Notes: generated from the letters alone by a model not told the origin. Counted from the stretch's first letter, positions 35,739-45,061 are shown. The stretch: 64,000 bases of DNA from Bifidobacterium breve (GCA_945862505.1 CAMAYJ010000001.1:37184-101183); one strand, 5' to 3'. A program made the numbers and translations.

Positions 35739-36509
35739 TTAGAGGCCCAAGAACGAGCCGCCGTCGCACACGATTGTCTGGCCACTGACGTAGCCCGAGT
35801 CAGGTCCGGCGAGAAAGGCCACAACCCCGCCGATGTCATCGGTGGGATCGCCGATTCGACCAAGCGGGGTTCGAGCTTCAATTGCACCGCGCAAGGTGGG
35901 AACTTGGCTAAACGCGCTCGCAAGCGCAGGAGTTTCTGCAACCGGTGCGATGCAGTTGACGCAAATGCCATCGGCGCCCCATTCGCGTGCTAGTGATTTT
36001 GCGATGGCGCGTTGCGCAGCTTTTGACGGGGAATAAAGAGGAATATTTGCGCTTCCTTCGATGCCGCTGGGTGATGTGACGAGGATGAGGCGGGCTTGAT
36101 TGCTCGCTTTTAAATGCGGGTAGGAAAGTTGCGCGCACCAGAAACTTGCCCAAGCTGATGTGCGCGACATTTGGTACCACGCGTCGGCTGGGGTTTCTTC
36201 AAGTCGACTTGCCTGACCACCTGCAAACGCGTTGTGGACCATGACGTCAAGTTGTCCGTGGGCAGCAACAGTTCCATCGATACAAGCAGCGATTGACTCG
36301 CGGGTCGTGACATCGGTGACGATGCATTCGGCAGAACCGCCATCGGTACGAATGGCAGATGCAACGGGTTCACCGGTTTCTGCGCGTCGGGCTGCGATTA
36401 CAACGTGCGCGCCGCATGCAGCGAGTTTGCGGGCAATTCCCTCGCCAACGCCTTGGCCGGCGCCAGTCACAATCGCAACGCGACCTTCGAGTGATTGATT
36501 CACATCCAC
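35739..36509 (-). CDS. SDR family oxidoreductase (catalytic YxxxK intact)
   Basis: AIVTGAGQGVGEGIA, VHNAFAG, LILVTSPSG...YSPSKAAQ. Confidence 0.85.
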   Translation of the reverse strand: MDVNQSLEGRVAIVTGAGQGVGEGIARKLAACGAHVVIAARRAETGEPVASAIRTDGGSAECIVTDVTTRESIAACIDGTVAAHGQLDVMVHNAFAGGQASRLEETPADAWYQMSRTSAWASFWCAQLSYPHLKASNQARLILVTSPSGIEGSANIPLYSPSKAAQRAIAKSLAREWGADGICVNCIAPVAETPALASAFSQVPTLRGAIEARTPLGRIGDPTDDIGGVVAFLAGPDSGYVSGQTIVCDGGSFLGL

Positions 36510-37069
36510 AATCCACCATCCACGGTGAGAAGTTGTCCAGCAAGGTTGCGGGCATCAGGCGAACAGAGAAATTCAACAACCGCCCCCGGTTCGGCATCGG
36601 GCACCGCCGGAGTCGCAATCGACACCGGACCGGCGACAACGGCATCGGCCAAGACCAGTGTGGGTGACACGGCGATCGCATTGACGGCGATGCCCTCGGG
36701 GCCCCACTGGCGCGCCATTGACTTGGTGAGGATGTGGACTCCTTCGGCGGCTGCGGCCCAATGTGCATAGTGGTCGCCGCCGGCGAGAGCAGTTGTAGGA
36801 AGGGTCAGCACAATCGAACCGCCCCGCCCAGCGAAGGTGGTGCGAGCTTCAATGCATGCGGTCACGGCTGTGTCCATGGTTTGCTGCCAGGCGAGATCGA
36901 ATTCGGCGTCGGTCAACTCGGCGAGTGGACGCGGAACCATGACCGCTGGATCCCAAGGGGCAAAGACCATTGCGTCATACCCCTCATTGGTCAGCGTGTG
37001 GCCGCGATTCTCAAGGGCGGCCCCGAGTTGTCGGGCCAGAGGGCCGGAGCCCACGACATTGATTTTCAT
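36500..37069 (-). CDS. SDR-fold protein lacking the catalytic Tyr/Lys (pseudoenzyme-like)
   Basis: VVGSGPLARQLGAAL, SIVLTLPTTALAGGDHYAHWAAAAEGVHILTKSMARQWGPEGIAVNAIAVSP, C-terminal LAGQLLTVDGGLWM; YxxxK position reads WAAAA; start at MKINVV. Confidence 0.8.
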   Translation of the reverse strand: MKINVVGSGPLARQLGAALENRGHTLTNEGYDAMVFAPWDPAVMVPRPLAELTDAEFDLAWQQTMDTAVTACIEARTTFAGRGGSIVLTLPTTALAGGDHYAHWAAAAEGVHILTKSMARQWGPEGIAVNAIAVSPTLVLADAVVAGPVSIATPAVPDAEPGAVVEFLCSPDARNLAGQLLTVDGGLWM

Positions 37070-37108
37070 CTGACTCTCCAAATCTGCCAAGGCCCGGATG
37101 GGGCTCAG

Positions 37109-37148
37109 GTGTGACACAAGTGAATCATGCGCTTCGCTTGTGTGACAC
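37109..37148. promoter_or_regulatory. Pair of GTGTGACAC palindromic half-motifs, candidate operator
   Basis: GTGTGACAC at 37109-37117 and 37140-37148, 31 bp apart, in the divergent promoter region. Confidence 0.5.
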
Positions 37149-37174
37149 CCATCACCCGAGGCTATGTTTCGGCA

Positions 37175-38350
37175 ATGGACATTGGATACACACCAGAACA
37201 GGAAGCCCTACGCACAGAGCTTCGAACCTATTACGAGAATCTCCTCGACGAAGAGACTGTTGAAGCCCTCTCGCACAGTCACGGAATCGGCCAAGCCACC
37301 AAGGACGTCTGGAAGCAGATGTGCACCGACGGGTGGGCCGGAATTGGTTGGCCCAAGGAATACGGCGGTCAGGCTCGCGGCCCGATCGATCAGTTCGTGT
37401 TCTTCGACGAGTCGATGCGTGCCGGCGCTCCAGTGCCGATGCTCACGCTCAACACCGTTGGCCCGACCATCATGAACTACGGCACCGATTGGCAGAAAGA
37501 GTTTTTCCTTCCGAAGATTCTCGCCGGTGACCTTCACTTCTGCATCGGTTACTCAGAGCCGGGCGCAGGTACCGATCTTGCTGCACTCCAGACCCGCGCC
37601 GTGCGCGATGGCGATGAATACGTGATCAATGGTCAGAAGATGTGGACCTCACTCGCCGGTGGTGCCGACTATTGCTGGCTTGCGGTTCGTACTGATCCCG
37701 AAGCCAAGAAGCACAAGGGCATTTCGGTCATTGTCGTCCCGATGGATACCCCTGGTATCACGATTCAGCCGCTTCGTCTCATGGGTGAGCATGACATCAA
37801 CGCCACCTACTTTGACGATGTTCGTGTTCCCGCCAAGTTCCTTATTGGTGAAGAGAACGGTGGGTGGGGTCTCATCACCAACCAGCTCAACCACGAGCGC
37901 GTCACGCTGTGCTCCAGCGGTATGCCCGAGCGCATCCTCACCAATGTTCGGAAGTGGGCGCAAGACACCAAGCTTCCCGACGGCCGTCGAGTGATCGATC
38001 AGGAGTGGGTGCAACTCAATCTCGCCAAGGTGCACGCCAAACTTGAATACCTGCGCCTTGCGAACTGGAAGGTTGCGTGGTCAGCGAGCACTCAGATGCT
38101 TCACCCAGCCGATGCCTCAAGCGTCAAGGTGTTCGGCACCGAGTTCTATCTCGATGCCTACATGATGCTTATGGAGGTCCTCGGACCGCGCGCCTATCTC
38201 GAGGCGGATGCCCCCGAGTCCATCCTTCGTAGCCAACTCGAGGCCGGCATTCGCGGCACGATCATCCTCACCTTCGGTGGTGGAACCAACGAACTGCAGC
38301 GCGATCTCATCGCCATGTTCGGTCTCGGCTTCCCTCGCTCGGCACGCTGA
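37175..38350 (+). CDS. Acyl-CoA dehydrogenase, FadE29 (ChsE2)-like
   Basis: GWPKEYGGQARGPIDQFVFFDESMRAGAPVPMLTLNTVGPTI...FCIGYSEPGAGTDLAALQTRAVRDGDEYVINGQKMWTS...GEENGGWGLITNQLNHERV...LTFGGGTNELQRDLIA. Confidence 0.85.
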   Translation: MDIGYTPEQEALRTELRTYYENLLDEETVEALSHSHGIGQATKDVWKQMCTDGWAGIGWPKEYGGQARGPIDQFVFFDESMRAGAPVPMLTLNTVGPTIMNYGTDWQKEFFLPKILAGDLHFCIGYSEPGAGTDLAALQTRAVRDGDEYVINGQKMWTSLAGGADYCWLAVRTDPEAKKHKGISVIVVPMDTPGITIQPLRLMGEHDINATYFDDVRVPAKFLIGEENGGWGLITNQLNHERVTLCSSGMPERILTNVRKWAQDTKLPDGRRVIDQEWVQLNLAKVHAKLEYLRLANWKVAWSASTQMLHPADASSVKVFGTEFYLDAYMMLMEVLGPRAYLEADAPESILRSQLEAGIRGTIILTFGGGTNELQRDLIAMFGLGFPRSAR

Positions 38351-38367
38351 GCAGAAAGAACACACAC

Positions 38368-39423
38368 ATGGATTTCTCATTCTCATCAGATCAAGAAGAG
38401 CTTCGCGCTCTTACCAATCGGGTTCTCACCGACCGTTGCACAATGGAGCACCTCAAAGAGATCGAAGATGCCGGTGGCATCGACCTTGTGCTCTGGCGTG
38501 AACTTGCCGATCTCGGCATTGTCGGAATCGGTATGCCCGAAGCCGACGGCGGCGCTGGTCTCGGTTTCGCCGAGGTAGCAATCGTGCTTGAAGAGGTTGG
38601 TCGAACCGTTGCACAGGTGCCGGCGTTGCCGGTCATGGGCATGGCCGCACCGTTCCTTGCCGAGCATTCACCAAAGCATCTCGCTGGTCTCGCCTCGGGC
38701 GAGCGCATCGTCACAGTCGCCATTCACGACCTTGTTGGCGATATTCACACCCCATTTCTCGCAGCCAAGGGCGGCGTGCTCGATGGTGTGAAGACCAACG
38801 TTCCATTCGGAACTGTTGCCGATGGCTTCATTGTTTCCGCCGCTGATGGCATCTATTACATCGATGCCAAAGCCAACGGAGTGACTGTTGAACGCCAGGG
38901 CGCCACCGATGGCATCCCTGATGCCAAAGTCACCTTTAGCGGTGCTGCCGCAGAGAAGATCGCTGGGCTCGATGCTCTCGATCGCCTCATTGAATACGGA
39001 CAGACCTCACAGGCGCTCATCATGGCGGGCGTCACCGCGCAGGCCGTGGAAATCATGTCGGCCTACGTGAAAGAACGTGTGCAGTTCGATCGCCAGATCG
39101 CAACGTTCCAGGCCGTGGCTCAGCGTGCAGCGGAATGCCGCATCGACGCTGACGCCATCAAGCTCACTGCGTGGGGCGCAACGATGCGGTTGAACGACGG
39201 CCTTCCTGCCGGCGAGAACGCCGCATCTGCGAAGTACTGGGCAGCGGAAGGCGGCGCTCGTGTCGTTCGTGCCTGTGTGCATTTGCACGGCGGTGTTGGT
39301 GTGGATCGTGACTACCCGTTGCATCGCTACTACCTGTGGGCCAAGAAGCAGGAACTGTTCCTCGGCGGAACAACACAGAGCCTGCTGCACCTCGGCAAGT
39401 TGCTTGCTGATACGCCAGTCTGA
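38368..39423 (+). CDS. Acyl-CoA dehydrogenase, FadE28 (ChsE1)-like partner
   Basis: MDFSFSSDQEELRALTNRVL, YVKERVQFDRQIATFQAVAQRAAE, HLHGGVGVDRDYPLHRYYLWAKK. Confidence 0.8.
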   Translation: MDFSFSSDQEELRALTNRVLTDRCTMEHLKEIEDAGGIDLVLWRELADLGIVGIGMPEADGGAGLGFAEVAIVLEEVGRTVAQVPALPVMGMAAPFLAEHSPKHLAGLASGERIVTVAIHDLVGDIHTPFLAAKGGVLDGVKTNVPFGTVADGFIVSAADGIYYIDAKANGVTVERQGATDGIPDAKVTFSGAAAEKIAGLDALDRLIEYGQTSQALIMAGVTAQAVEIMSAYVKERVQFDRQIATFQAVAQRAAECRIDADAIKLTAWGATMRLNDGLPAGENAASAKYWAAEGGARVVRACVHLHGGVGVDRDYPLHRYYLWAKKQELFLGGTTQSLLHLGKLLADTPV

Positions 39424-39441
39424 GTCACTACAAGAACGAAA

Positions 39442-39477
39442 CGAAGAAGGCCCGGGCAACTGCCCGGGCCTTCTTCG
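39442..39477. terminator. Strong bidirectional terminator hairpin
   Basis: CGAAGAAGGCCCGGGC-AACT-GCCCGGGCCTTCTTCG, 16-bp perfect stem between convergent genes. Confidence 0.85.
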
Positions 39478-39491
39478 CGAAGTGATGCGCT

Positions 39492-40475
39492 TTAGTTTCG
39501 AGGAGGGCCCTGTTGCCCAGGCGGGCCTTGCTGTCCCTGGGGTTGTTGACTCTGCTGGCCCTGCATTGGCGGCATCTGTGCGGCAGCACCTCCCGTTTGG
39601 GTTGTTGCTGTTCCGGTAAGACATCCGATGATGTACGGGAACTGCGTGGGAGTCAGGTGGTAGGCGTAGGTGCCGTCGGCTTCGACGCGCCCGTTGCACG
39701 CGTCGAGTGTTCCCGGATCGGTGCCGCCACTGAAGGAGTAGGCCTTCCAGACATAGGACTTCGAATCTCCAGTCTTGGTGTAGCCGCTCTTGGCGAGCGT
39801 TGTCTGTGAGCAGTTTGCGTCGAGGCAGATCACCGAGTTGTAAATCGGGAATCCATCAATAGCGAAGCCCACGAGTTGTGAGGTCTCGAAATTGCAGACG
39901 GCTTCGGTGTAAATGATCGTGTGGTAGTGGTAGTCAGAACTTGGGCCAGTGTGCCCACCGCAGTAATCCATGAGTCCATTTCCCACAGGATCTCCATACG
40001 CTTCGGCCGCCGGCATAGGCCCCTCGGTCGGCCCGTAAATCGCGATTCCAGTCACTGTGAAACCAAGAGTTCCCAACCGATTTTCGATGTTCGTCGGTGC
40101 AGCTGATTTGGTTGGTTTCAGCGGAATCTTCCAAGTGAAGTTCTGTGGCGCCAAAGCATTTGGGGTCTTCGAAACGAACCCGTAGGAGATCATGTTGTTC
40201 GACGTGACGGTCACCTCGGTATCGGTGCACGCAACCGTCACTTTTGGTGCGGCGTAATTGGCGCCAGCGCTTGTTCCGCTGAGGTCAGGGAACGCGCTGG
40301 TTGGGCAGGTGCCAAAAGCGGGGTGACTTGTGAGGAGGCTGGCGTTGCTGGCCGCAGTTGTTGTGGAGGTCGGCATGTCGCTCGTCGAATCGGTCGACGC
40401 GCTGGCGCACGCGAGTGCTCCAGCAAGCAGAACAAAAAGAAGTGGGAGGAGAATGGTACGACGTCGATTTCTCAT
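39492..40475 (-). CDS. YHYH domain-containing lipoprotein
   Basis: Lipobox-like LLAGALAC, YGDPVGNGLMDYCGGHTGPSSDYHYHTI, AYHLTPTQFPYIIGC; Gln/Pro/Gly tail. Confidence 0.75.
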   Translation of the reverse strand: MRNRRRTILLPLLFVLLAGALACASASTDSTSDMPTSTTTAASNASLLTSHPAFGTCPTSAFPDLSGTSAGANYAAPKVTVACTDTEVTVTSNNMISYGFVSKTPNALAPQNFTWKIPLKPTKSAAPTNIENRLGTLGFTVTGIAIYGPTEGPMPAAEAYGDPVGNGLMDYCGGHTGPSSDYHYHTIIYTEAVCNFETSQLVGFAIDGFPIYNSVICLDANCSQTTLAKSGYTKTGDSKSYVWKAYSFSGGTDPGTLDACNGRVEADGTYAYHLTPTQFPYIIGCLTGTATTQTGGAAAQMPPMQGQQSQQPQGQQGPPGQQGPPRN

Positions 40476-40563
40476 CCCAATACGATTCCATATGTTGGTA
40501 AGGAATTGCTAAGTCAGCAGGCAACTTGCAGCGGGAATTGGCGTCGATTTCGGAGCGATGTCC

Positions 40564-42306
40564 TTACGGCAGAACGGTGTAGGTGTCTTTGCCGCTCTTC
40601 AAGACCGTGCCCGGGGTGGCGCCGGTGGCTTGACCGTTAATGATCACGGCGGTTCCATTCACGAGAACCCGTTCGATGCCGTAGGAATCAGCCGTGAGTC
40701 GAGAACAGCCGCCAGGAAGATCGGCAACCATATGAGCGTTCTCTGAGCCAATGGTTTCCGGATCAAACACCACGATGTCGGCGTTGCTGCCTTCGACAAG
40801 GGTGCCTCGATCGACAAGGCCAAACAACTGAGCGGGTGTTTGCGTGATGAGTTGTACCGCGCGCTCGATGGGGATGAGCTTTCGTCCGTTGAGCATGTCT
40901 CCCAAAAAGCGTGTGGGGAAGGTCGCGCCACACATGCGGTCGAGATGCGCACCAGCGTCGGAGCCGCCGATCATGACGCGTTCGTCGTTCCATGCTTCAA
41001 CTCGCATACGCCATGACTCGGGGTCTTTGTCCTTCGGCGCTGGCCACAGGATCGTCTGCAGTCCGTCGGCAATAACGATGTCGAGAAGCGTGTCGAATGG
41101 TTCGGTTCCCCGCTCGGCAGCAATCTCACCAACCGTGCGATTCGAAAGTCCAGCGTTTTCTGGCGCAAACGTGTCACCGACGACGTAGTCCTCCCAGTCA
41201 GCCAGGCGACGGTAGATGCCGGCTTCCTCAGACTTCGATGCGGTGAGCAAGGTTGCACGGGTTGCTGGGTCTTGCAGCCGGGCGATGCGCTCGGGGATAT
41301 CGCAACGCAGTGTGTCTTCCCATCCTGGGAGCAACCAGATGCCGCAGAACGTCGCGAAGTTCATGTTCATTGGAACAAGAACTGGCATGGTGAGAGCGAC
41401 GACGCGACCACCGATTTCTTTGGCGCGGTCAAAGGCCTCGACCTGACGGCCCACGCGGTCGGGTTCACGACTATCGATCGTGAGGACGTTCCAGTTCATG
41501 ACGCGCTTTGCTGACGCGCTCAAGGTTGCGAGCAATTCGATTTCGTCGTCTGCGAATCGATCGAGACAACCGGGAACGATGCCCTCAAGGCTTGTACCTT
41601 CGTGCCTGCCGACCTCGGTGGCCATTGCGAGCATTTCTTCGGTGGACGCCCAGCGGCTTGGCACGGGTTGTCCGTCGCCGTCGCTATGACTACCCGATGT
41701 TGTGAATGACCATCCGAGTGCACCGACTTCAATGGCCTTGCGCAGTTCGGCGACCATGGCCTCGATCTGCTCGGGGGTTGCTTCGCCTCCGACGGACTCT
41801 GGGCCCATCACGTAGCGGCGGATGGCGCAATGGCCGGCCATCCAACCGGCGTTCACCGAAATCCGGTTCTCGAACTGGTTGAGGTACTGCTCGAAAGTTT
41901 CCCAGTTCCAATTGATCGTCCTGAGAGCGGGAAGGGGCATGCCTTCAACACGGCTCATCATTTCCTGGAGGTACTCCGCTTCAGCGGCAGTGGGACGCAG
42001 GGGAGCGAGGGTGAAGCCGCAGTTGCCGGCGATGATCGTGGTGACGCCATGGTTCGCCGATGGCGACGCGCCTGGATCCCAAAGAAGCTGCGCGTCGTAA
42101 TGAGTGTGGACATCGACCACGCCAGGCATGACCATGCGTCCGGTTGCATCGGTAACGATCGTTGCGTCGCCGTCGACCTTGCCGATGGTGACGATCTTTC
42201 CGTCGCGAATGGCGATATCGGCAAGGCGGCCGGGGGTGCCGGTGCCATCAATGACCGTTCCGCCCTTGATGATCTCGTCGTAGCTTGTGTCGGACACAGT
42301 GAGCAC
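40564..42306 (-). CDS. N-acyl-D-amino-acid deacylase-like amidohydrolase
   Basis: IIKGGTVIDGTGTPGRLADIAIRDGKIVTIG, MPGVVDVHTHYDAQLLWDP, GNCGFTLAPLRP, SDAGAHLDRMC. Confidence 0.85.
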   Translation of the reverse strand: MLTVSDTSYDEIIKGGTVIDGTGTPGRLADIAIRDGKIVTIGKVDGDATIVTDATGRMVMPGVVDVHTHYDAQLLWDPGASPSANHGVTTIIAGNCGFTLAPLRPTAAEAEYLQEMMSRVEGMPLPALRTINWNWETFEQYLNQFENRISVNAGWMAGHCAIRRYVMGPESVGGEATPEQIEAMVAELRKAIEVGALGWSFTTSGSHSDGDGQPVPSRWASTEEMLAMATEVGRHEGTSLEGIVPGCLDRFADDEIELLATLSASAKRVMNWNVLTIDSREPDRVGRQVEAFDRAKEIGGRVVALTMPVLVPMNMNFATFCGIWLLPGWEDTLRCDIPERIARLQDPATRATLLTASKSEEAGIYRRLADWEDYVVGDTFAPENAGLSNRTVGEIAAERGTEPFDTLLDIVIADGLQTILWPAPKDKDPESWRMRVEAWNDERVMIGGSDAGAHLDRMCGATFPTRFLGDMLNGRKLIPIERAVQLITQTPAQLFGLVDRGTLVEGSNADIVVFDPETIGSENAHMVADLPGGCSRLTADSYGIERVLVNGTAVIINGQATGATPGTVLKSGKDTYTVLP

Positions 42307-42338
42307 CCTCTCGTTGGGCCGCCGATTGGGCGGTGTTT

Positions 42339-42353
42339 CTGACGAACCGTCAG
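42339..42353. promoter_or_regulatory. Inverted repeat CTGACG-N3-CGTCAG, candidate operator
   Basis: CTGACGAACCGTCAG in the divergent region 42306-42440; same arms as 11626-11640. Confidence 0.55.
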
Positions 42354-42439
42354 ATTACACGGCGGCAGGTTGTCGTCCACCGCCGTGCGGGAATTGCTCA
42401 GTATGACGAACGGCGGTGGCTGTCCTAACGTGCCCAACT

Positions 42440-43903
42440 ATGGCAATCACGAACGAATACCGTCAGCTCATCGGTGGCGAATGGGTCCCCGGCGGCGATG
42501 GCACCTACGACATCATCAACCCCGCCACTGAGCAGGTTGTGGCAGCAGCGCCCGAGGCATCTGCCGAAGACGTGGCTCGCGCCGCTGCTGCGGCAAAGGA
42601 AGCATTCCCGGCGTGGAGCCGCACCTCCCCGGAAGAACGATCGGCACTTCTTGCCGCCGCCGGCAAGGAACTGGCCAGGCGCACTCCCGAACTCATTCCG
42701 TTGGTCATTAGCGAAACCGGCGCAACGTCATCGGTGGGTTCGCTGATGCAGATTCCTGTTGCGATTTCACGATTCGATCGTTACGCCAAAGGCGCGCTCC
42801 ACGACCTGAGTGTTGCCCTTCCACCTCAGGCCATTGGCACGACTCCGCTTGCTGCTGGCGCGCTTATGTCTGGTTATGCCCGCAAGGTTCCGCTCGGAGT
42901 TGTTGCCTGTATCGCTCCTTACAACTTCCCGACCACGTCGATGGTGGGCAAGATCGCTCCGGCACTGGCGACTGGCAACACCGTTGTGATGAAGCCCGCC
43001 CCGCAGGATCCGCTGTGCGTCATCGAACTAGCAAAGATCCTTGAAGATGTTGGTTTTCCGAAGGGTGTCATCAACATCGTCACAGGTAGCGGCCCGTCCG
43101 CTGGTGTGAATCTGGTTTCCGATCCCAATGTCGACATGGTGTCGTTCACCGGTTCGTCTGCAGTCGGCGCATCGATTGTTGCCGCCGGCGCTCCCACCAT
43201 GAAACGTCAGCTTCACGAACTTGGTGGCAAGGGTGCATGCATCGTCCTCGAGAACGCTGACATGGAAAAGGTCGTTGCCGGTATCGCCAGTGTGTGGGCA
43301 TTCCATTCCGGTCAGATCTGCACCGCACCGACGCGCGTGATCGTCCACCGCAGCCGCTACGACGAACTCGTTACTCGCCTCGAAGGTGCCGCTCGTGCGC
43401 TCAAGGTTGGCGATCCTCTCGACGCCGCAACCCAAGTTGGTCCGGTTATTTCTGCAGTGCAGCTTGGCCGCATCCAGGGAATGGTTGAAGCCGGTCTTTC
43501 CGAAGGTGCCGAAATGGTTGTCGACGGCCGCAATGCCGGACCAGATAAGGGGTATTTCATTGGCCCAACACTTCTTGCGGGCTGCAATAACACCATGACT
43601 CCTGTGCGTGAAGAAATCTTCGGACCAGTTGTGGTGGTCGTTCCGTTCGACACAGTCGACGATGCAATCGCCGTCGCGAACGACAGCGACTACGGCTTGT
43701 TCTCCTACGTGTTTGGTTCCGATACGCCAGCCGCGTTTGAGGTTGCAAAGGAAATTCGGTCCGGTCGTGTTGGAATCAATAGTGTGCAGACACACCACGA
43801 AACACCATTCGGCGGTTTCAAGATGTCGGGTATCGGTCGCGATGGCGGCAACTGGGGTCTCGACGCTTACACCGAGTGGCAATCAATTATTTGGGGCAGT
43901 TGA
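42440..43903 (+). CDS. Aldehyde dehydrogenase family protein
   Basis: GEWVPGGDGTYDIINPATEQVV, LHELGGKGACIVLENADME, HSGQICTAPTR. Confidence 0.9.
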   Translation: MAITNEYRQLIGGEWVPGGDGTYDIINPATEQVVAAAPEASAEDVARAAAAAKEAFPAWSRTSPEERSALLAAAGKELARRTPELIPLVISETGATSSVGSLMQIPVAISRFDRYAKGALHDLSVALPPQAIGTTPLAAGALMSGYARKVPLGVVACIAPYNFPTTSMVGKIAPALATGNTVVMKPAPQDPLCVIELAKILEDVGFPKGVINIVTGSGPSAGVNLVSDPNVDMVSFTGSSAVGASIVAAGAPTMKRQLHELGGKGACIVLENADMEKVVAGIASVWAFHSGQICTAPTRVIVHRSRYDELVTRLEGAARALKVGDPLDAATQVGPVISAVQLGRIQGMVEAGLSEGAEMVVDGRNAGPDKGYFIGPTLLAGCNNTMTPVREEIFGPVVVVVPFDTVDDAIAVANDSDYGLFSYVFGSDTPAAFEVAKEIRSGRVGINSVQTHHETPFGGFKMSGIGRDGGNWGLDAYTEWQSIIWGS

Positions 43904-43954
43904 GTTTCATTTCATTTCTAGTCACCGTCTATTGACACATCCTTGGGGGAATCC

Positions 43955-45061
43955 ATGAAGGGCATTGTTTTCACTGGAGAAGCAGCTGAAGTACTAGACG
44001 GACTCGAAGTCCGCGATCCCGGCGCTGGTGAGGTCATCGTCAAAGTGATGGCTGCTGGCGTTTGCCACAGCGACGTCACCGCTGCGGCGGGTGCGTTCGG
44101 ATGGCCATCGCCGGCCGTGCTGGGCCACGAAGGCGCTGGCATTGTCGAAAAGGTCGGCACGGGCGTCACGCATGTCGTCGAAGGTGATCACGTCATCATC
44201 TCAACGCTTGCTGCGTGCGGCGTCTGTAAGGCCTGCGCGCAGGGCAAGCCCACGCGTTGTCGTCAGACACTCGGAAACATGGCTCAGCCGTTCACGCTGA
44301 ATGGTGAAGCGTGCTGGAACTTTGCTGCTGCTTCGGTGTTTACCGAGCGCACAGTGGTTCGTGGTTTCCAGGCGGTGAAGATTCCCAAGGACGTTCCGTT
44401 CACATCGGCCTGCCTCGTTGGCTGTGGCGTGATGACGGGTGCTGGTGCGGTGCTGTATCGCTCCGACGTCAAGATCGGCCAAACCGCGGTCGTGTACGGC
44501 TGCGGCGGCGTTGGGCTCAACGCTATTCAGGCGTTGCGCGTCAAGCGTGCGTCGCGCATCATCGCCATCGACACCGAACCGGAAAAGGAAGCTCTGGCTC
44601 GCCAGTTCGGCGCCACCGACTTCCTCAACGGCCGCGATGAAGACATCGTCGAGCAGGTTCGTCGCCTCGTTCCCTACAGCGACACCGAGCTTTCCGGTCC
44701 GTTCAACGCCGGTGGAGTCGACTGGGTGTACGACGTCGTCGGCCACCCAACAGTGACCTCGAACGCCCTTGAAATGCTTGATTGGGGCGGCACCGTTGTC
44801 ATCATTGGTACGCCAGGCGGCGACGCAACGTTCACGCTCCCATATCAGCGCTTCACGCAGAACGAACGCTCAGTGATCGGTTGTCGTGCTGGTTCCTACA
44901 GCCCGCATAGCGACATGGTGCAGATCATCGATCTCTATCGTCGTGGTGAATTCATGCTCGACGAACTCGTTACCGCTACATATCCGCTCGAGGGATTCCA
45001 CGACGCGGTGCACGACATGCATTCAGGCGCAGTCGCCCGCGGCGTGCTCACAATCGGCTGA
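43955..45061 (+). CDS. Zinc-dependent alcohol dehydrogenase
   Basis: GVCHSDVTAAAG, GHEGAGIVEKVG, CGVCKACAQGKPTRC, VYGCGGVGLNAIQ. Confidence 0.9.
   Translation: MKGIVFTGEAAEVLDGLEVRDPGAGEVIVKVMAAGVCHSDVTAAAGAFGWPSPAVLGHEGAGIVEKVGTGVTHVVEGDHVIISTLAACGVCKACAQGKPTRCRQTLGNMAQPFTLNGEACWNFAAASVFTERTVVRGFQAVKIPKDVPFTSACLVGCGVMTGAGAVLYRSDVKIGQTAVVYGCGGVGLNAIQALRVKRASRIIAIDTEPEKEALARQFGATDFLNGRDEDIVEQVRRLVPYSDTELSGPFNAGGVDWVYDVVGHPTVTSNALEMLDWGGTVVIIGTPGGDATFTLPYQRFTQNERSVIGCRAGSYSPHSDMVQIIDLYRRGEFMLDELVTATYPLEGFHDAVHDMHSGAVARGVLTIG

Noticed and set aside
43028-43882. 284-aa minus-strand ORF
   Set aside because: Antisense to aldehyde dehydrogenase; His/Asn rich shadow translation
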